A DNA stretch of 64,000 nucleotides. Source: Phytophthora quininea. Lineage: Eukaryota > Oomycota > Peronosporomycetes > Peronosporales > Peronosporaceae. Both the position numbers and the translations under genes were made by a program. The stretch is from NCBI GenBank assembly GCA_011947345.1, contig JAAVTG010000074.1:1-64000 (forward strand), given 5' to 3'. This document shows, piece after piece, positions 53,092-62,609 of this stretch; position 1 is the first letter of the stretch; the number at the start of each line of letters is the position of its first letter. Below the pieces are notes generated by a model. The model saw only the letters and a list, made by a program, of their open reading frames with translations. It was not told where the DNA came from and searched no databases.

Positions 53092-53096
53092 GATAA
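53092..53096 (+). repeat. right 5-bp target-site duplication of the Gypsy element
   Basis: GATAA, identical to 47681-47685; the GH5 gene resumes here. Confidence 0.88.
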
Positions 53097-53892
53097 CGAA
53101 AGAGAATTGATGGAAATGCGAGCTGCACCTTGTATCTGTCGACGAAGGTCTTGACTTAATTCTTGTACGCAGCCTTGACCTTCTCGTTGGTGTAGAAGTC
53201 GTCGTGGTACTTTCCTCCCAGTTGCTTCACGTAGACATCTACAAGAGGTTTTGTGAGCTCTTCAAACCAATTCATTTTACTGCGTACTGACTCACCCATG
53301 CCTCCGTAGTCGGACCAATTATTCACCAGCGGCACCACCAATTTGACTCCTGCCTTCTTTGCAGCAGCAATTAGTTTGTCAAAGTACCCGAGGCCGTTGT
53401 CCTCGGTGTTGATGGCCGCAGTGCCATTCTCCCACAACTGGTAGACAATGTTCCAGGGGGCAGTGCCGACGGTGGTCAAGTCGGCGAAGCCCATCGAGCG
53501 GCACACTGTGACGTGTCAACAGAGGTTTGGGAGCTGGAACTCCCGGTAAAGGTCTTGCTTGTATTGGTTGTTGCTCTTGAGGTAAAAGCAAAAGTGAGAT
53601 AGCTATCCTACTTCGCGGGCGCACCCTCCTGCCGTGTCGGCAGTCCAGGGGAGCCGCCCTTGTAGTGCTTGAGGTTGACGAGTGCAAGCAGATGCACTTC
53701 GTCGATACAGCTGAGCCTTGCGCCAGAACGTTAATCACAGTTCCTTCGAGTATGCCTGTAGCAAGCTCACACCAGCTACCGTGGCTGCGGGGTTCAGGAG
53801 CTGGCGTTCTGATGCATACCAGCCACCATCACACACACGGTGATATCGTTCTCGCTCATCGTCTTGAAGATCGTGGCCAAGTCCGTGTCACT

Positions 53893-53959
53893 CTGTATTT
53901 ACGCAATGTTAGTCCAAAAGTTAAGGAAATCACCTCTTTGAAAGCGACATACGGCATAC
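53893..53959 (-). other. intron in the 5' part of the GH5 gene (67 bp)
   Basis: Minus strand GTATGC..ATACAG, starting right after ATCAACTGG and ending before AGTGACACGGAC. It joins ..SEINW to SDTDLATIF. Confidence 0.65.
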
Positions 53960-54140
53960 CCAGTTGATCTCCGAGGCCCAGTAAGCATTGGTGCCGAACA
54001 CGTAAAAGGTTTGCCGTCAACCTCGAACGCAGTCTCCGACTTCTTCACGAAGCCTGCAGTCGCTGATTGAGCAGCGATCACTGAGAACGCGGCGGCCCAA
54101 GAGCGGGAATGCATTTAAGTAGAACCGACAACGAGTCTCA

Positions 54141-54160
54141 GGCGCAAATTGATAAATGAG
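54141..54160 (-). promoter_or_regulatory. oomycete initiator-type core promoter of the GH5 gene
   Basis: Minus strand CTCATTTATCAATTTGCGCC fits the Inr plus CAATTT flank, 26 bp before the ATG. The Copia LTR begins 12 bp further upstream, so the core is intact but cut off from native upstream DNA. Confidence 0.6.
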
Positions 54161-54167
54161 AGCGGCG

Positions 54168-54172
54168 TTTCC
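54168..54172 (+). repeat. left 5-bp target-site duplication of the Copia element
   Basis: TTTCC, repeated at 59803-59807. Confidence 0.85.
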
Positions 54173-54610
54173 TATGAGCAATGGGCAGCCATGCGTGGCT
54201 GGCCCTGAAGGTCACTGCGGTTGCAGCACATGATGTGCGAGGTCCGAGTGTGGCTTGTGAAGGACTGGAAAGATGGAAGACAATTAGTGTGCCAGCAATC
54301 CTGCGGGATTGATGGACACTAGCGAGGCAAGCGTGCCCGTGGTCATTGGCATGAGTGTCATTGACATGAACCCACAAGTCTCTACAACTTTACTAGGATG
54401 AAGTTGATAGGCTAGTCTTGAGGGTTTGTCAGCGGGCGAGCTTTTCCCTCACCAACACAAGACACTCGGAAATACACACTTTTGGTTTTCCCCACTCGAG
54501 CACACACACACACACACACACTACTTCATCGTCCTTTCCGAGATACTGCTCTTACAGATCCACTATCAGCACCTCGAGAAGCGCACTGAAGGAGCAGAGG
54601 AAAGCTCTTA
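54173..54610 (+). repeat. 5' LTR of the Copia element
   Basis: 438 bp. Contains (CA) dinucleotide repeats near 54500-54521. Ends CTCTTA, complementary to the TAAGAG start of the other LTR. Confidence 0.92.
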
Positions 54611-54622
54611 GGTTATGAGCCC
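54611..54622 (+). promoter_or_regulatory. putative primer binding site matching an initiator tRNA-Met anticodon arm
   Basis: GGTTATGAGCCC directly abuts the LTR. Its complement GGGCTCATAACC equals the anticodon stem-loop of fungal-type initiator tRNA-Met. Priming from an internal half-tRNA fragment is known for Drosophila copia and Ty5. Confidence 0.6.
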
Positions 54623-54646
54623 AAGTGGCGACATTGCTGATCCATC

Positions 54647-55560
54647 ATGAGCGGCATCGGCGGACAAATAATACCCCAAGCGAACGTGAGTGACGCCAGT
54701 GCGGCGGCGGCTGCACCGGCTGGCACTCCAAGCGGCGGTGTACCACAGGCAGGAGCAGCAGCACCGAGTGTGGGCGCCAATGGAGCGGGAAGCGACGCTC
54801 TCACTGCGGCGATGACTCTGATGAGAAAGAGCTCAGCCAAACCACCAAAGTTTGAGGCAGATGGTGGGTTTGATCTGTACAACGCCCGACTGTTATCTTT
54901 CCTGAGGCAGCAAGGTTGCTTGGGCATCATAAGAGGACTGAGCGTCGCCATGCGACTGATGAAGCACTTCAACAAGCATACGATGAGAGGTACTGGTTCG
55001 CTCGGGATGTCCTGCTTGCAGGGCTTCTGGCCACTGATGCGAAACGAGTCTGTAAGTTGACGAGCGCCCATGAGATGTGGACTGCCTTCGAGAAAATGAA
55101 GACGAAGCGTGACTTTTCTAACAGCATTCGCATTCGTGCGAAACTCTACGGTTCACGCTTCACTGCGGGAATGGACATGGACAAGTATCTCGATGACCTG
55201 GAGGACTTACGACGACAGTTAGAGAATATGGAAGCAAAGCCAATATCTGATGTAGAAATGACGTACATAGTGTTGACTGGAGTGGAGCAAACGCACCGTA
55301 CGGTAGTGCGCATGTTCAGTCAGTCGGCAACTCCTGACTTGGACGCTGTTCTCAACACTTTGCGAGCTGAAGCAGAGATAGACAAAGCTGGGAAAGCAGA
55401 GATTACTTCCAAGATAATGGCTCTTCATACTGGAGGAAAGAAGAAGAAAGAAACACGGGAGTGTTTCTACTGTCACAAGACTGGACACCTGCGCGCCCAA
55501 TGTCGTGCATACAAGGCACACAAACTGAAGAATTCTGGAGGAGACGACGGGCAGAGCTCG
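54647..55560 (+). CDS. gag of the Copia element (one frameshift)
   Basis: Starts MSGIGGQIIPQANVSDAS with a low-complexity Ala/Gly/Pro leader, then LRQQGCLGIIRG, where a missing A near 54930 shifts the frame; it continues with ERRHATDEALQQAYDERYW and a typical Copia gag core (LYGSRFTAGMDMDKYLDDL). The zinc knuckle CFYCHKTGHLRAQC (Cys-x2-Cys-x4-His-x4-Cys) lies near 55461-55502. The frame then runs straight into the protease. Confidence 0.82.
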
Positions 55561-57170
55561 CAGGTTCGCGAGGGAAACGTAGAGAGACACACATCGAGTG
55601 ATGAACCAAGTGCGATCCGTGCGCTGCAGTGGTGCCCCTTGCAAGGTCAAGACCCTGATGCGATGGATATTGGTATGATGAGAGCTGTGGATGATCACTG
55701 CCAGGATGTGAGCAGTACGAAATGGATGTTGGACAGTGGAAGCGACGTCCACGTGTGCGTTCACCAAGAAGCATTTGAGTCTCTTCGTGAGCAGCCACTT
55801 GTCTGCGCTAACTACAAGGGAGAATTGTGTGTGGAAGACAGCTGCGGCCTCGTTAGACTACAGACGTCAAACGTAAATTCTGTCGATGGAATTACTATCT
55901 TGGAGCTGGTAGATACACGATACGTTCCGACAGGACAAACAAACATACTCTCGCAAGAGAGACTGGAGCTCGATGGGTGGATGCCTTCGTACTCTTTGAC
56001 AGCGGACCCGTCATCTCGCATGAAGTACTTTGAGCGCAGTGGTGTGAAGCTACAGCTAGAGAAGTTTGAGGGCAAACATTACTGGCTGACTGGAGTTGCT
56101 GTTCGGCAATCCCCTGCAAGTTGTATGATGCAGCGAGTAGTGGAAGACTCGAAGCTAATGCGCTGGCATGTGAAATTCGCACACTTGAATGTCGAAGCTT
56201 TGAAGGTGATGGTCAAGTCTGGCATGGTCTCTGGCATGGAAGAACTGTCACTGGCGGACTTCAAGCAGCCGCTGAACTGCATTGCTTGTCAACTGGCCAA
56301 GGCAAAGAGAATGTCGTACAGTAGACAATCAGGAAAGCGCTCACAAGAACGATGCGAGCGACTCATATCTGATGTTTGCTACGTTGGTGTTGAGACTCCT
56401 GGTCGCAATAAATACTTTCAGCTGATTTAAGACGAAGCATCAAGATTTAAGTGGGTGTTTCTATTGAAGAGCAAGAGTGAGGCGGCCCAGAATGTCATAG
56501 ATCTCATCTTGGAACTGGAGAAGTCTTACACGATCAGAGTCTCCTCAAGTGACCAAGGTGGAGAATATGTGAACGCCAAGTTACAAGAATTTATGGTTCA
56601 ACACGGGATCCGGTTTGTGACTACGAATGGCAATTCTCCGGAGGAGAATTGCTTGGTGGAGAAGCTAAACGGTAAACTCATGAATAAGGCGAGGGCCATC
56701 AACGAAGCCGCCAACATTCTTTCTTGTCTGTGAGGAGAAGTCATTCGATATGTCGTTGATGTTGACAACCTCAGCGCAACTAAAGCACTGCATCTGATGA
56801 CACCCTTTGAGCGGTTGTATGGAACGAAGCCGGATGTGAAGAGACTGTGGATCTGTGGTTGTGTGGTATTCCAGCATATTCCGAAAGAGCTACGAGCGAA
56901 TAAGCTCGCTATGAAGGCAAAATCAGCGTTGTTCTTGGGCTACTCGCGTCAGACACAGGGCGGCTACCGGTTGTTGAACTTGGAGACTGGCAATCTGATT
57001 GAGAAGCGCGATGTGGTATTTCGTGAAGATCTGGCAGTAGATGGGAAGTATCTGAGTGATCTTGTTCGAACTCGGTATTTCGGTGGACGATGCCGACGAC
57101 CAACCAACATTCCGTTTATCGTGCTTTCCGTAAAGCATACGGAGTTGCGTCCTCAAAGTCTACAGGCCGA
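55561..57170 (+). pseudogene. protease and integrase of the Copia element (two nonsense codons)
   Basis: Aspartic protease box WMLDSGSDVHVC near 55724. The GAG-pre-integrase zinc motif RWHVKFAHLNVEALK..CIACQLAKAKR follows near 56160-56310, then the integrase core with SDVCYVGVET, SSDQGGEYVN and NSPEENCLVEKLNG (D, D, E). TAA at 56428 and TGA at 56731 interrupt an otherwise continuous frame; the simplest origins are CAA to TAA and TGG to TGA. The segment after the second stop holds the KRLWICGCVVF and ALFLGYSRQTQGGYRL blocks of Copia integrase C-termini. Confidence 0.82.
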
Positions 57171-58605
57171 CAACCATGTTGAGGTTGTTGGAGACCATGT
57201 TTCTATGGAAGCAGATGCAGAACCTGACGAAGATGTTGATGTGCTGAGTTCTGATAGTAGTGAGGATGCTGATGCGTCTTCGGCAGCCGAGGACGACGTA
57301 CCGCCAGGATCGCCTGCCATGCTTGATGGACAAGTAGATCATGATGACGGTCACGACATTACTGATGGAACTGCTGGCAGTGGGCAGGTGCAATTCAGTG
57401 GGAGCCAAGCAGGTGTAGCCGGTCAAACAGGCGTAACTGGTGGAATTGTTGGCACCCGGCAGGTGCAATTTGGTGGGAAGAGTAATGGAGCAACTACTCG
57501 TTCTACAACTGCCGATCCTACTCCGTTACGACGTTCACAGCGTACAAGGCGTCCCAACTCCCTATACAGTCCGACGACGTGGCTGATGGTCACGACACTG
57601 ATGCAATGCATGATGATCGGAGTTGTTAACGATCTCGTGAATCCAACCAGCGTTCACGAGGCTCTCGCATCTGAGCATGCGGCGGATTGGAAACGCGCAA
57701 TGGACTGCGAGTACGAGTCTCTCATGAGCAACAAGACATGGGAATTGGTCCCACGGCCGAAGGGAACTAAGGACAATCCTGTGAACATTCTCACGTCGTT
57801 ATGGGTTTTAGTGACCAAGTGGAATGAACGTGGCGAGATAGAACGACGCAAGGCACGATTGGCAGTGAGGGGCTACAAGCAAAAGTATGGCATCGATTAT
57901 TTAGACACGTATTCTCCGGTTGTGCGAATTGAATCCGTTCGACTGTTGCTGATATTGGCGTTGCTGATGGGGCTCGATTGCCGTCATGTGGACTTCGTGA
58001 CTGCGTTCTTAAATGGAGTTCTCACTGACGTTGTCATTTACATGGAACAACCAAAATGCTATGATGATGGTACTGGAAGAGTTTGCCGTCTATGCAAGGG
58101 TCTCTACGGATTGAAGCAGGCTTCGAGAATTTGGAACGACACACTTCATAAGTACCTTGTTGAGATGGACTTCCGTAAATGTGCCTTTGATGCTGGAGTC
58201 TACTACGCGAAGCGTGACCAAGGAGTGCTTTTCCTTACGGTTTATGTTGATGATATCGTTATCATTGGATGCACGGCTGACATCGACGTGGTAGTGTCCG
58301 AGCTGGCAGCTAAGTTTCGCTTGAAAGATCTTGGACGTGTGCATCATTTGCTTGGTATGGAGATTCGCTTTGAACCTGGACAGATGATGTGCCTAGCACA
58401 GACGGCATACATTGAACGCTTGGTAACGCGGTTCGGCATGGAGAATTCGAAACCTGTTCGCTCTCCTCAAGTTCATCGAGAAAAGACGCTCCCTGTTGAA
58501 CTGACGTCACTAAGATTAACGACCCCAAGTTGCCATACCGTGAGTTGGTTGGCTCACTGCGGTATTTGGTGCAGTGTACGCGGCCGGATCTTACAAATGC
58601 AGTGA
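57171..58605 (+). CDS. reverse transcriptase of the Copia element (frameshift at end)
   Basis: An acidic, low-complexity linker precedes the Copia polymerase: WKRAMDCEYESLMSNKTWELV, RRKARLAVRGYKQKYGIDY, DTYSPVVRIESVRLLL, VDFVTAFLNGVL, LCKGLYGLKQASRIWN and the catalytic box LTVYVDDIVIIG near 58240. The frame breaks near 58505 (CTGACGTCACTAAG), beyond which the RNase H part continues in another frame from 58530. Confidence 0.87.
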
Positions 58606-59234
58606 GGACGTTGGGTCGTTACTCGGGTGCTTACACAAAGGAGAATTACAAGCAAACTCAAAGAGTTGTGCGATATTTGATTGGCACTAAGTACTACGGT
58701 CTGGTTTATCGACCTAAAGGAAACAGTTTGAGTCTGGATGCATTCGCGGATGCAGATCTCGGTTCCTGTCCCGAGACTAGTGTATCGGTGACTGGTTATG
58801 CTCTCCGGCTCAACGGCAACTTGTGGCACTGGAAAAGTAAGAAGCAAGGGCGGATTGTGGACGATACTTGCGCATCCGAATTAATCGCGGCGAAAGCCTG
58901 TTCCAAGCAATTCTCGTGGGTGCAGGAGCTACTGAAAGAGATTGGATTCGTTGATCAGGCTGCGGCTACTCTGTATTGTGATTACCAGAGTGCGATCAAC
59001 ACGATTTTCAACAACGGCAACTCCGAGAATATGAACCCGTACGCAAGAAAGGCTCGTATCGTGGCTGATGAGATCAAACGCGGGAAACTACTCTTAGAGT
59101 ATGTTGCCAGTGCTGAAAATGTTGCGGATGTCTTCACGAAAGCTCTTGGTCCTGAGGTTTTTGATCGGGCCCGTGCCGAGCTGTGTTTGGAAGATGTTCG
59201 CGAAGTGTGGTCCGCGTTGTCAACCCACCAATAG
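58530..59234 (+). CDS. RNase H of the Copia element
   Basis: Copia-type RNase H: LPYRELVGSLRYLVQCTRPD, LDAFADADLGSC (Asp), LWHWKSKKQG, ASELIAAKACSK (Glu), YCDYQSAINTI (Asp) and ENVADVFTKALG, ending at the TAG 59232-59234. The catalytic triad is present. Confidence 0.87.
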   Translation: MPYRELVGSLRYLVQCTRPDLTNAVRTLGRYSGAYTKENYKQTQRVVRYLIGTKYYGLVYRPKGNSLSLDAFADADLGSCPETSVSVTGYALRLNGNLWHWKSKKQGRIVDDTCASELIAAKACSKQFSWVQELLKEIGFVDQAAATLYCDYQSAINTIFNNGNSENMNPYARKARIVADEIKRGKLLLEYVASAENVADVFTKALGPEVFDRARAELCLEDVREVWSALSTHQ

Positions 59235-59362
59235 TGCTGCGGCATGTTTTGGTGTGCTAAAGCCCCATGCGTGTGGGCTTGGCGGTGCTACGGCATTTTG
59301 ATGTATTGCGTTCGCATGAGTGCGATCTGCGTGTAGTGCATGCATCCTACGTGAAGTGGGAC

Positions 59363-59802
59363 TAAGAGCAATGGGCAGCCATGCGTGGCTGGCCCTGAAG
59401 GTCACTGCGGTTGCAGCACATGATGTGCGAGGTCCGAGTGTGGCTTGTGAAGGACTGGAAAGATGGAAGACAATTAGTGTGCCAGCAATCCTGCGGGATT
59501 GATGGACACTAGCGAGGCAAGCGTGCCCGTGGTCATTGGCATGAGTGTCATTGACATGAACCCACAAGTCTCTACAACTTTACTAGGATGAAGTTGATAG
59601 GCTAGTCTTGAGGGTTTGTCAGCGGGCGAGCTTTTCCCTCACCAACACAAGACACTCGGAAATACACACTTTTGGTTTTCCCCACTCGAGCACACACACA
59701 CACACACACACACTACTTCATCGTCCTTTCCGAGATACTGCTCTTACAGATCCACTATCAGCACCTCGAGAAGCGCACTGAAGGAGTAGAGGAAAGCTCT
59801 TA
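59363..59802 (+). repeat. 3' LTR of the Copia element
   Basis: 440 bp, starts TAAGAGCAATGGG and ends AGCTCTTA. The (CA)n tract is one unit longer than in the 5' LTR. Preceded by a purine-rich GTGAAGTGGGA stretch. Confidence 0.92.
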
Positions 59803-60287
59803 TTTCCTGTCAAAGGCGCGGCGCTGTCGTAAGTCGTGCATATCTCGGGAATTCTTCCTGGGAAGGCGAAAATGGCAACGAAAACTTGAGTCTTCAAAAC
59901 TGCAGCACAACTAGTGTACAGTACAACCAGCGGGTGAAACTGTAGCACCCGTGTGCATGTTCGAAGTCTACGTTTGCAAAGACATCGCGAGCTGTGTCTG
60001 TGAGTTGTTCCCGGTGTGGTGCCGTTGATAGCAAAATCGTCGGGTGTTAAAACGCCTTAGTAAGAAATTTCACAAAACATAGGAGCTCTTTTAAAAAATG
60101 TGAGGGTAACTTTATTTTCTTTCCAACATTGGGCATGTGCGATGGCAAGGAGGCCATACCAATCTCCATCTTCGACGGGAATTCTGCTTGATCTCGCCGC
60201 GCTGGGTGTCTATTACATCAATACTGTCGAGATGACTGGATACTGATTTCCACCCTAAGAAGTATCAGGACGACACAAGATCCCTCC
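59803..60287 (+). other. intergenic between the Copia element and ankyrin gene 3
   Basis: About 485 bp. The first five bases (TTTCC) are the right target-site duplication. This DNA was formerly upstream of the GH5 gene. No gene recognised. Confidence 0.5.
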
Positions 60288-60304
60288 CTCACTTTCCTTT
60301 TGCC
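60288..60304 (+). promoter_or_regulatory. oomycete initiator-type core promoter of ankyrin gene 3
   Basis: CTCACTTTCCTTTTGCC, 12 bp before the ATG at 60316; nearly the same site precedes ankyrin gene 1. Confidence 0.6.
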
Positions 60305-60315
60305 GAGTTGTCGCC

Positions 60316-62537
60316 ATGTTGGTGGCAGTGGATTTCATCCTTCGCCACAAGTTTGAGAACACGGACGCTCCTGATGAATTGGCGTCTATCGTGTCGGAGT
60401 ATTTGGTTGCAGACGTACCGCTGCACGAGTACGTGGCCTGGGCCTGTGTGAAAAGCAACAGCAAATCGGTAGAGCTTCTGGACTTCGTCTGGGACCGAGG
60501 CCTTCGAGACGCCAACAGCAGTCGATGGAGTGTGGCGAGACAGCTCCACGTTAACAGACACTACTTTGAGTGGGAATTCCACCGGATTATGTGGCAAGCT
60601 TCACGCCAGGGAGATGTCGCGGTGGTCCAATGGGCACTGGAGCATTTCCCTGGGTATCCGATACATGAAGACGAAGTGTTTCAGGCGGCCGGGAATAATC
60701 ACTTGGAGCTGCTGGAGTTGTTCGAGTCGCAACAACCAGGTCGAGACATTACGTGGAGCACGGCCAGCTTGGATGCAGCTAGCAAAGAAGGCCATTGGGA
60801 TGTCGTGCGCTGGCTGGATGAGCGTATCGGTACACCGAAGACTCGCAAGGCCAATACAGTTGCAATCGGTTGTGCGATCAAGAGGAACCAACCGGAGAGA
60901 ATGCAATGGCTGGTAGAGCGGGGCTTCGGAGTGCCGAAATATGCAAGCTTGGCAGTGACAGATCCCGACAATTGGAAAGCTCAGTCTCAGATTGTACGCT
61001 TCCTGGTGGAAGGAGCCCACACTCGCCTGTATTACTTCTCATGTGGGCTGAAAGCGGCGTCAGTCGCTGGGGATCTCGAATTCGTGCAATGGATGGTGCT
61101 AAACTACGTATCCGAGTTCGGTGAACTAACGACAAAGCTAGAGTTTCCCAACCTAGACTGCTTGGGCATTCTAACAACAGCAAGCTGTAATGTACACTCG
61201 ACCCCGACAAAGCTAGAGTTTTCCAAGGAAACCTTCACGGCCAGTCTAACTGCAGCAAGTTCTAATGGGCACTTTCCTGTGGTGCTATGGTTGGTCGAAT
61301 ACATGACGGTGCGTGGCTGCCAAGAAGCCCCAGCAGAGGCCGCTCGTGCGGCAGCAAAAATGGCAACCTCACAGTGGTGCAGTGGTTATACCAGCGATTT
61401 CGTGGCTACCCCAGTGTAGATATTTTCCAGTCTGGCTGGGATTCCTCTCAGGACGACTCGCTCATTTGCAATGCTGCTGCGATCAACGGACATCTGGATG
61501 TGGTCTCGTATCTACACCAAGTCACGTTGGAGTTGCAGAATAAGGAAACGACAGTCCATCGTTCCCGAGACCTTCGCTTTACATACAAAGCCATCGACGG
61601 AGCCGCAGCTAATGGGCATCTTGAGGTGTTGCAGTGGCTGCATGACCATCACGTGGCAAAGCATTGCACCTCAGATGCGATGGATGGCGTTGCTGCGATG
61701 AATTGGCCTTGCCCGCACTCTAGTGGGTGTTGTTGCGGCCAACCGTCCGAGTCTTTCGTTGACAAGCAAGCGGCAATTCTCCAGCATTTGAAGGACAATT
61801 TCGCAGGTGATTGCTCAACGAAGGCGATGGATGGCGCCGCCCGCAAAGGAAATCTAAAGGTGTTGCAATGGCTGCACGAGAACACCGATGCTGGCTGCAC
61901 GACGGACGCCATGGACACTGCGGCGAGAAATGGGAGGCTAGACATTGTCAAATGGTTGCATAACAACACAAAGGTTGGTTGTACAACCAAAGCAATGGAC
62001 GAAGCTGCCCATGAAGGCCACATGCAAATGGTGCAGTGGCTTCACGAGAATTGCAAGGAAGGGTGTTCCGATTTGGCGTTGGAGAACGCAGCAAGGGGTG
62101 GCAATTTGGAAATGGTAAAGTGGCTGTGTCAGAATCGATCTGAGTTGTCGCCGTCAAAGGAGGCTGCGATGGTTGCGGCGGCAGTGCGTCAGCATGTGGG
62201 GGTGGCCAAGTGGCTACAAGCGAATTATCCAGTAGAGAATCCGTGGGATACGATCCAGAAAGTCGATTCCTGGCGATTCGGCGGCGTTTATACTTTGCGG
62301 ATAATGCGATGGCTACTCCCGTGGTGCTCAGACAAAGACGTAGTGAAGATTATGAATGCTGCAGTCGAACAACAACAATTTGATGTGGTGCTCTTCCTTC
62401 ACTCGCAGCGTCGCGGCAACAATTACAATGTCGACGATGTGGCAAGGAACAAAAAGTCCTTAATTCGCGAAATACCATATCGCCCGGAATGCCGCTGCAT
62501 GCTAGCTTGGTTTGAAGAGAATTGTCTATTCGTTTGA
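60316..62537 (+). CDS. ankyrin-repeat protein gene 3 (one homopolymer frameshift)
   Basis: The best preserved member of the family. It opens MLVAVDFILRHKFENTDAPDE..IVSEYLVADVPLHEYVAWAC, an N-terminal module also seen in genes 1 and 2, then ankyrin-type units of about 26-34 residues. The frame slips in the A5 run at 61356-61360 (AAAKNGNLTVVQWL needs A6) and continues to the TGA at 62535. Units such as NGRLDIVKWLHNNTKVGCTT are regular after 61600. A Cys-rich insert (PHSSGCCCGQPSESF) interrupts the repeats near 61717-61760. The end PECRCMLAWFEENC closes the domain. Restoring one base would give about 740 residues. Probable protein-binding scaffold; partner unknown. Confidence 0.85.
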
Positions 62538-62609
62538 TCAGACAATTCTCACACGTCACAGTATTTTTAATAAATTTTCACTAAAAGTTTTATCGAGTTT
62601 GGGTTGAAG

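Larger units (their letters stand above)
47008..54114 (-). pseudogene. secreted GH5 (mannanase-like) glycoside hydrolase, interrupted by a Gypsy element
   Basis: Start at 54112-54114 with a signal peptide (MHSRSWAAAFSVIAAQSATA), then FEVDGKPF and, after a T4 run at 54004-54007 that should be T5, the block FGTNAYWASEINW typical of GH5_7 mannanases. A 67-bp intron (53893-53959) follows, then SDTDLATIFKTMSENDITV, a ~330-bp unexplained segment (about 53511-53845), RSMGFADL..NNWSDYGG, and a TAA at 53156. The Gypsy element splits the gene before the catalytic block WELCNECRC (acid/base Glu), followed by a 57-bp intron (47473-47529), NHLVATGSEG and VVMEEYRGK (nucleophile Glu) to the TAG at 47008. 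Confidence 0.85.
54173..59802 (+). mobile_element. Copia-type LTR retrotransposon, 5630 bp
   Basis: LTRs of 438 and 440 bp; the difference is one CA unit in a (CA)n tract, plus two substitutions seen. The ends are TAAGAG..CTCTTA (first LTR TATGAG), not the usual TG..CA. Order is gag, protease, integrase, reverse transcriptase, RNase H, which is Ty1/Copia. Two nonsense codons and several frameshifts are present, so it looks older or more damaged than the Gypsy element. Confidence 0.94.

Noticed and set aside
54501..54521. (CA)n tract as a possible CRISPR or satellite signal
   Set aside because: Simple dinucleotide repeat inside a Copia LTR, duplicated in the other LTR.
61287..62537. Second half of ankyrin gene 3 as an independent gene
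   Set aside because: It starts in mid-repeat and joins the first half by a single base in an A5 run.
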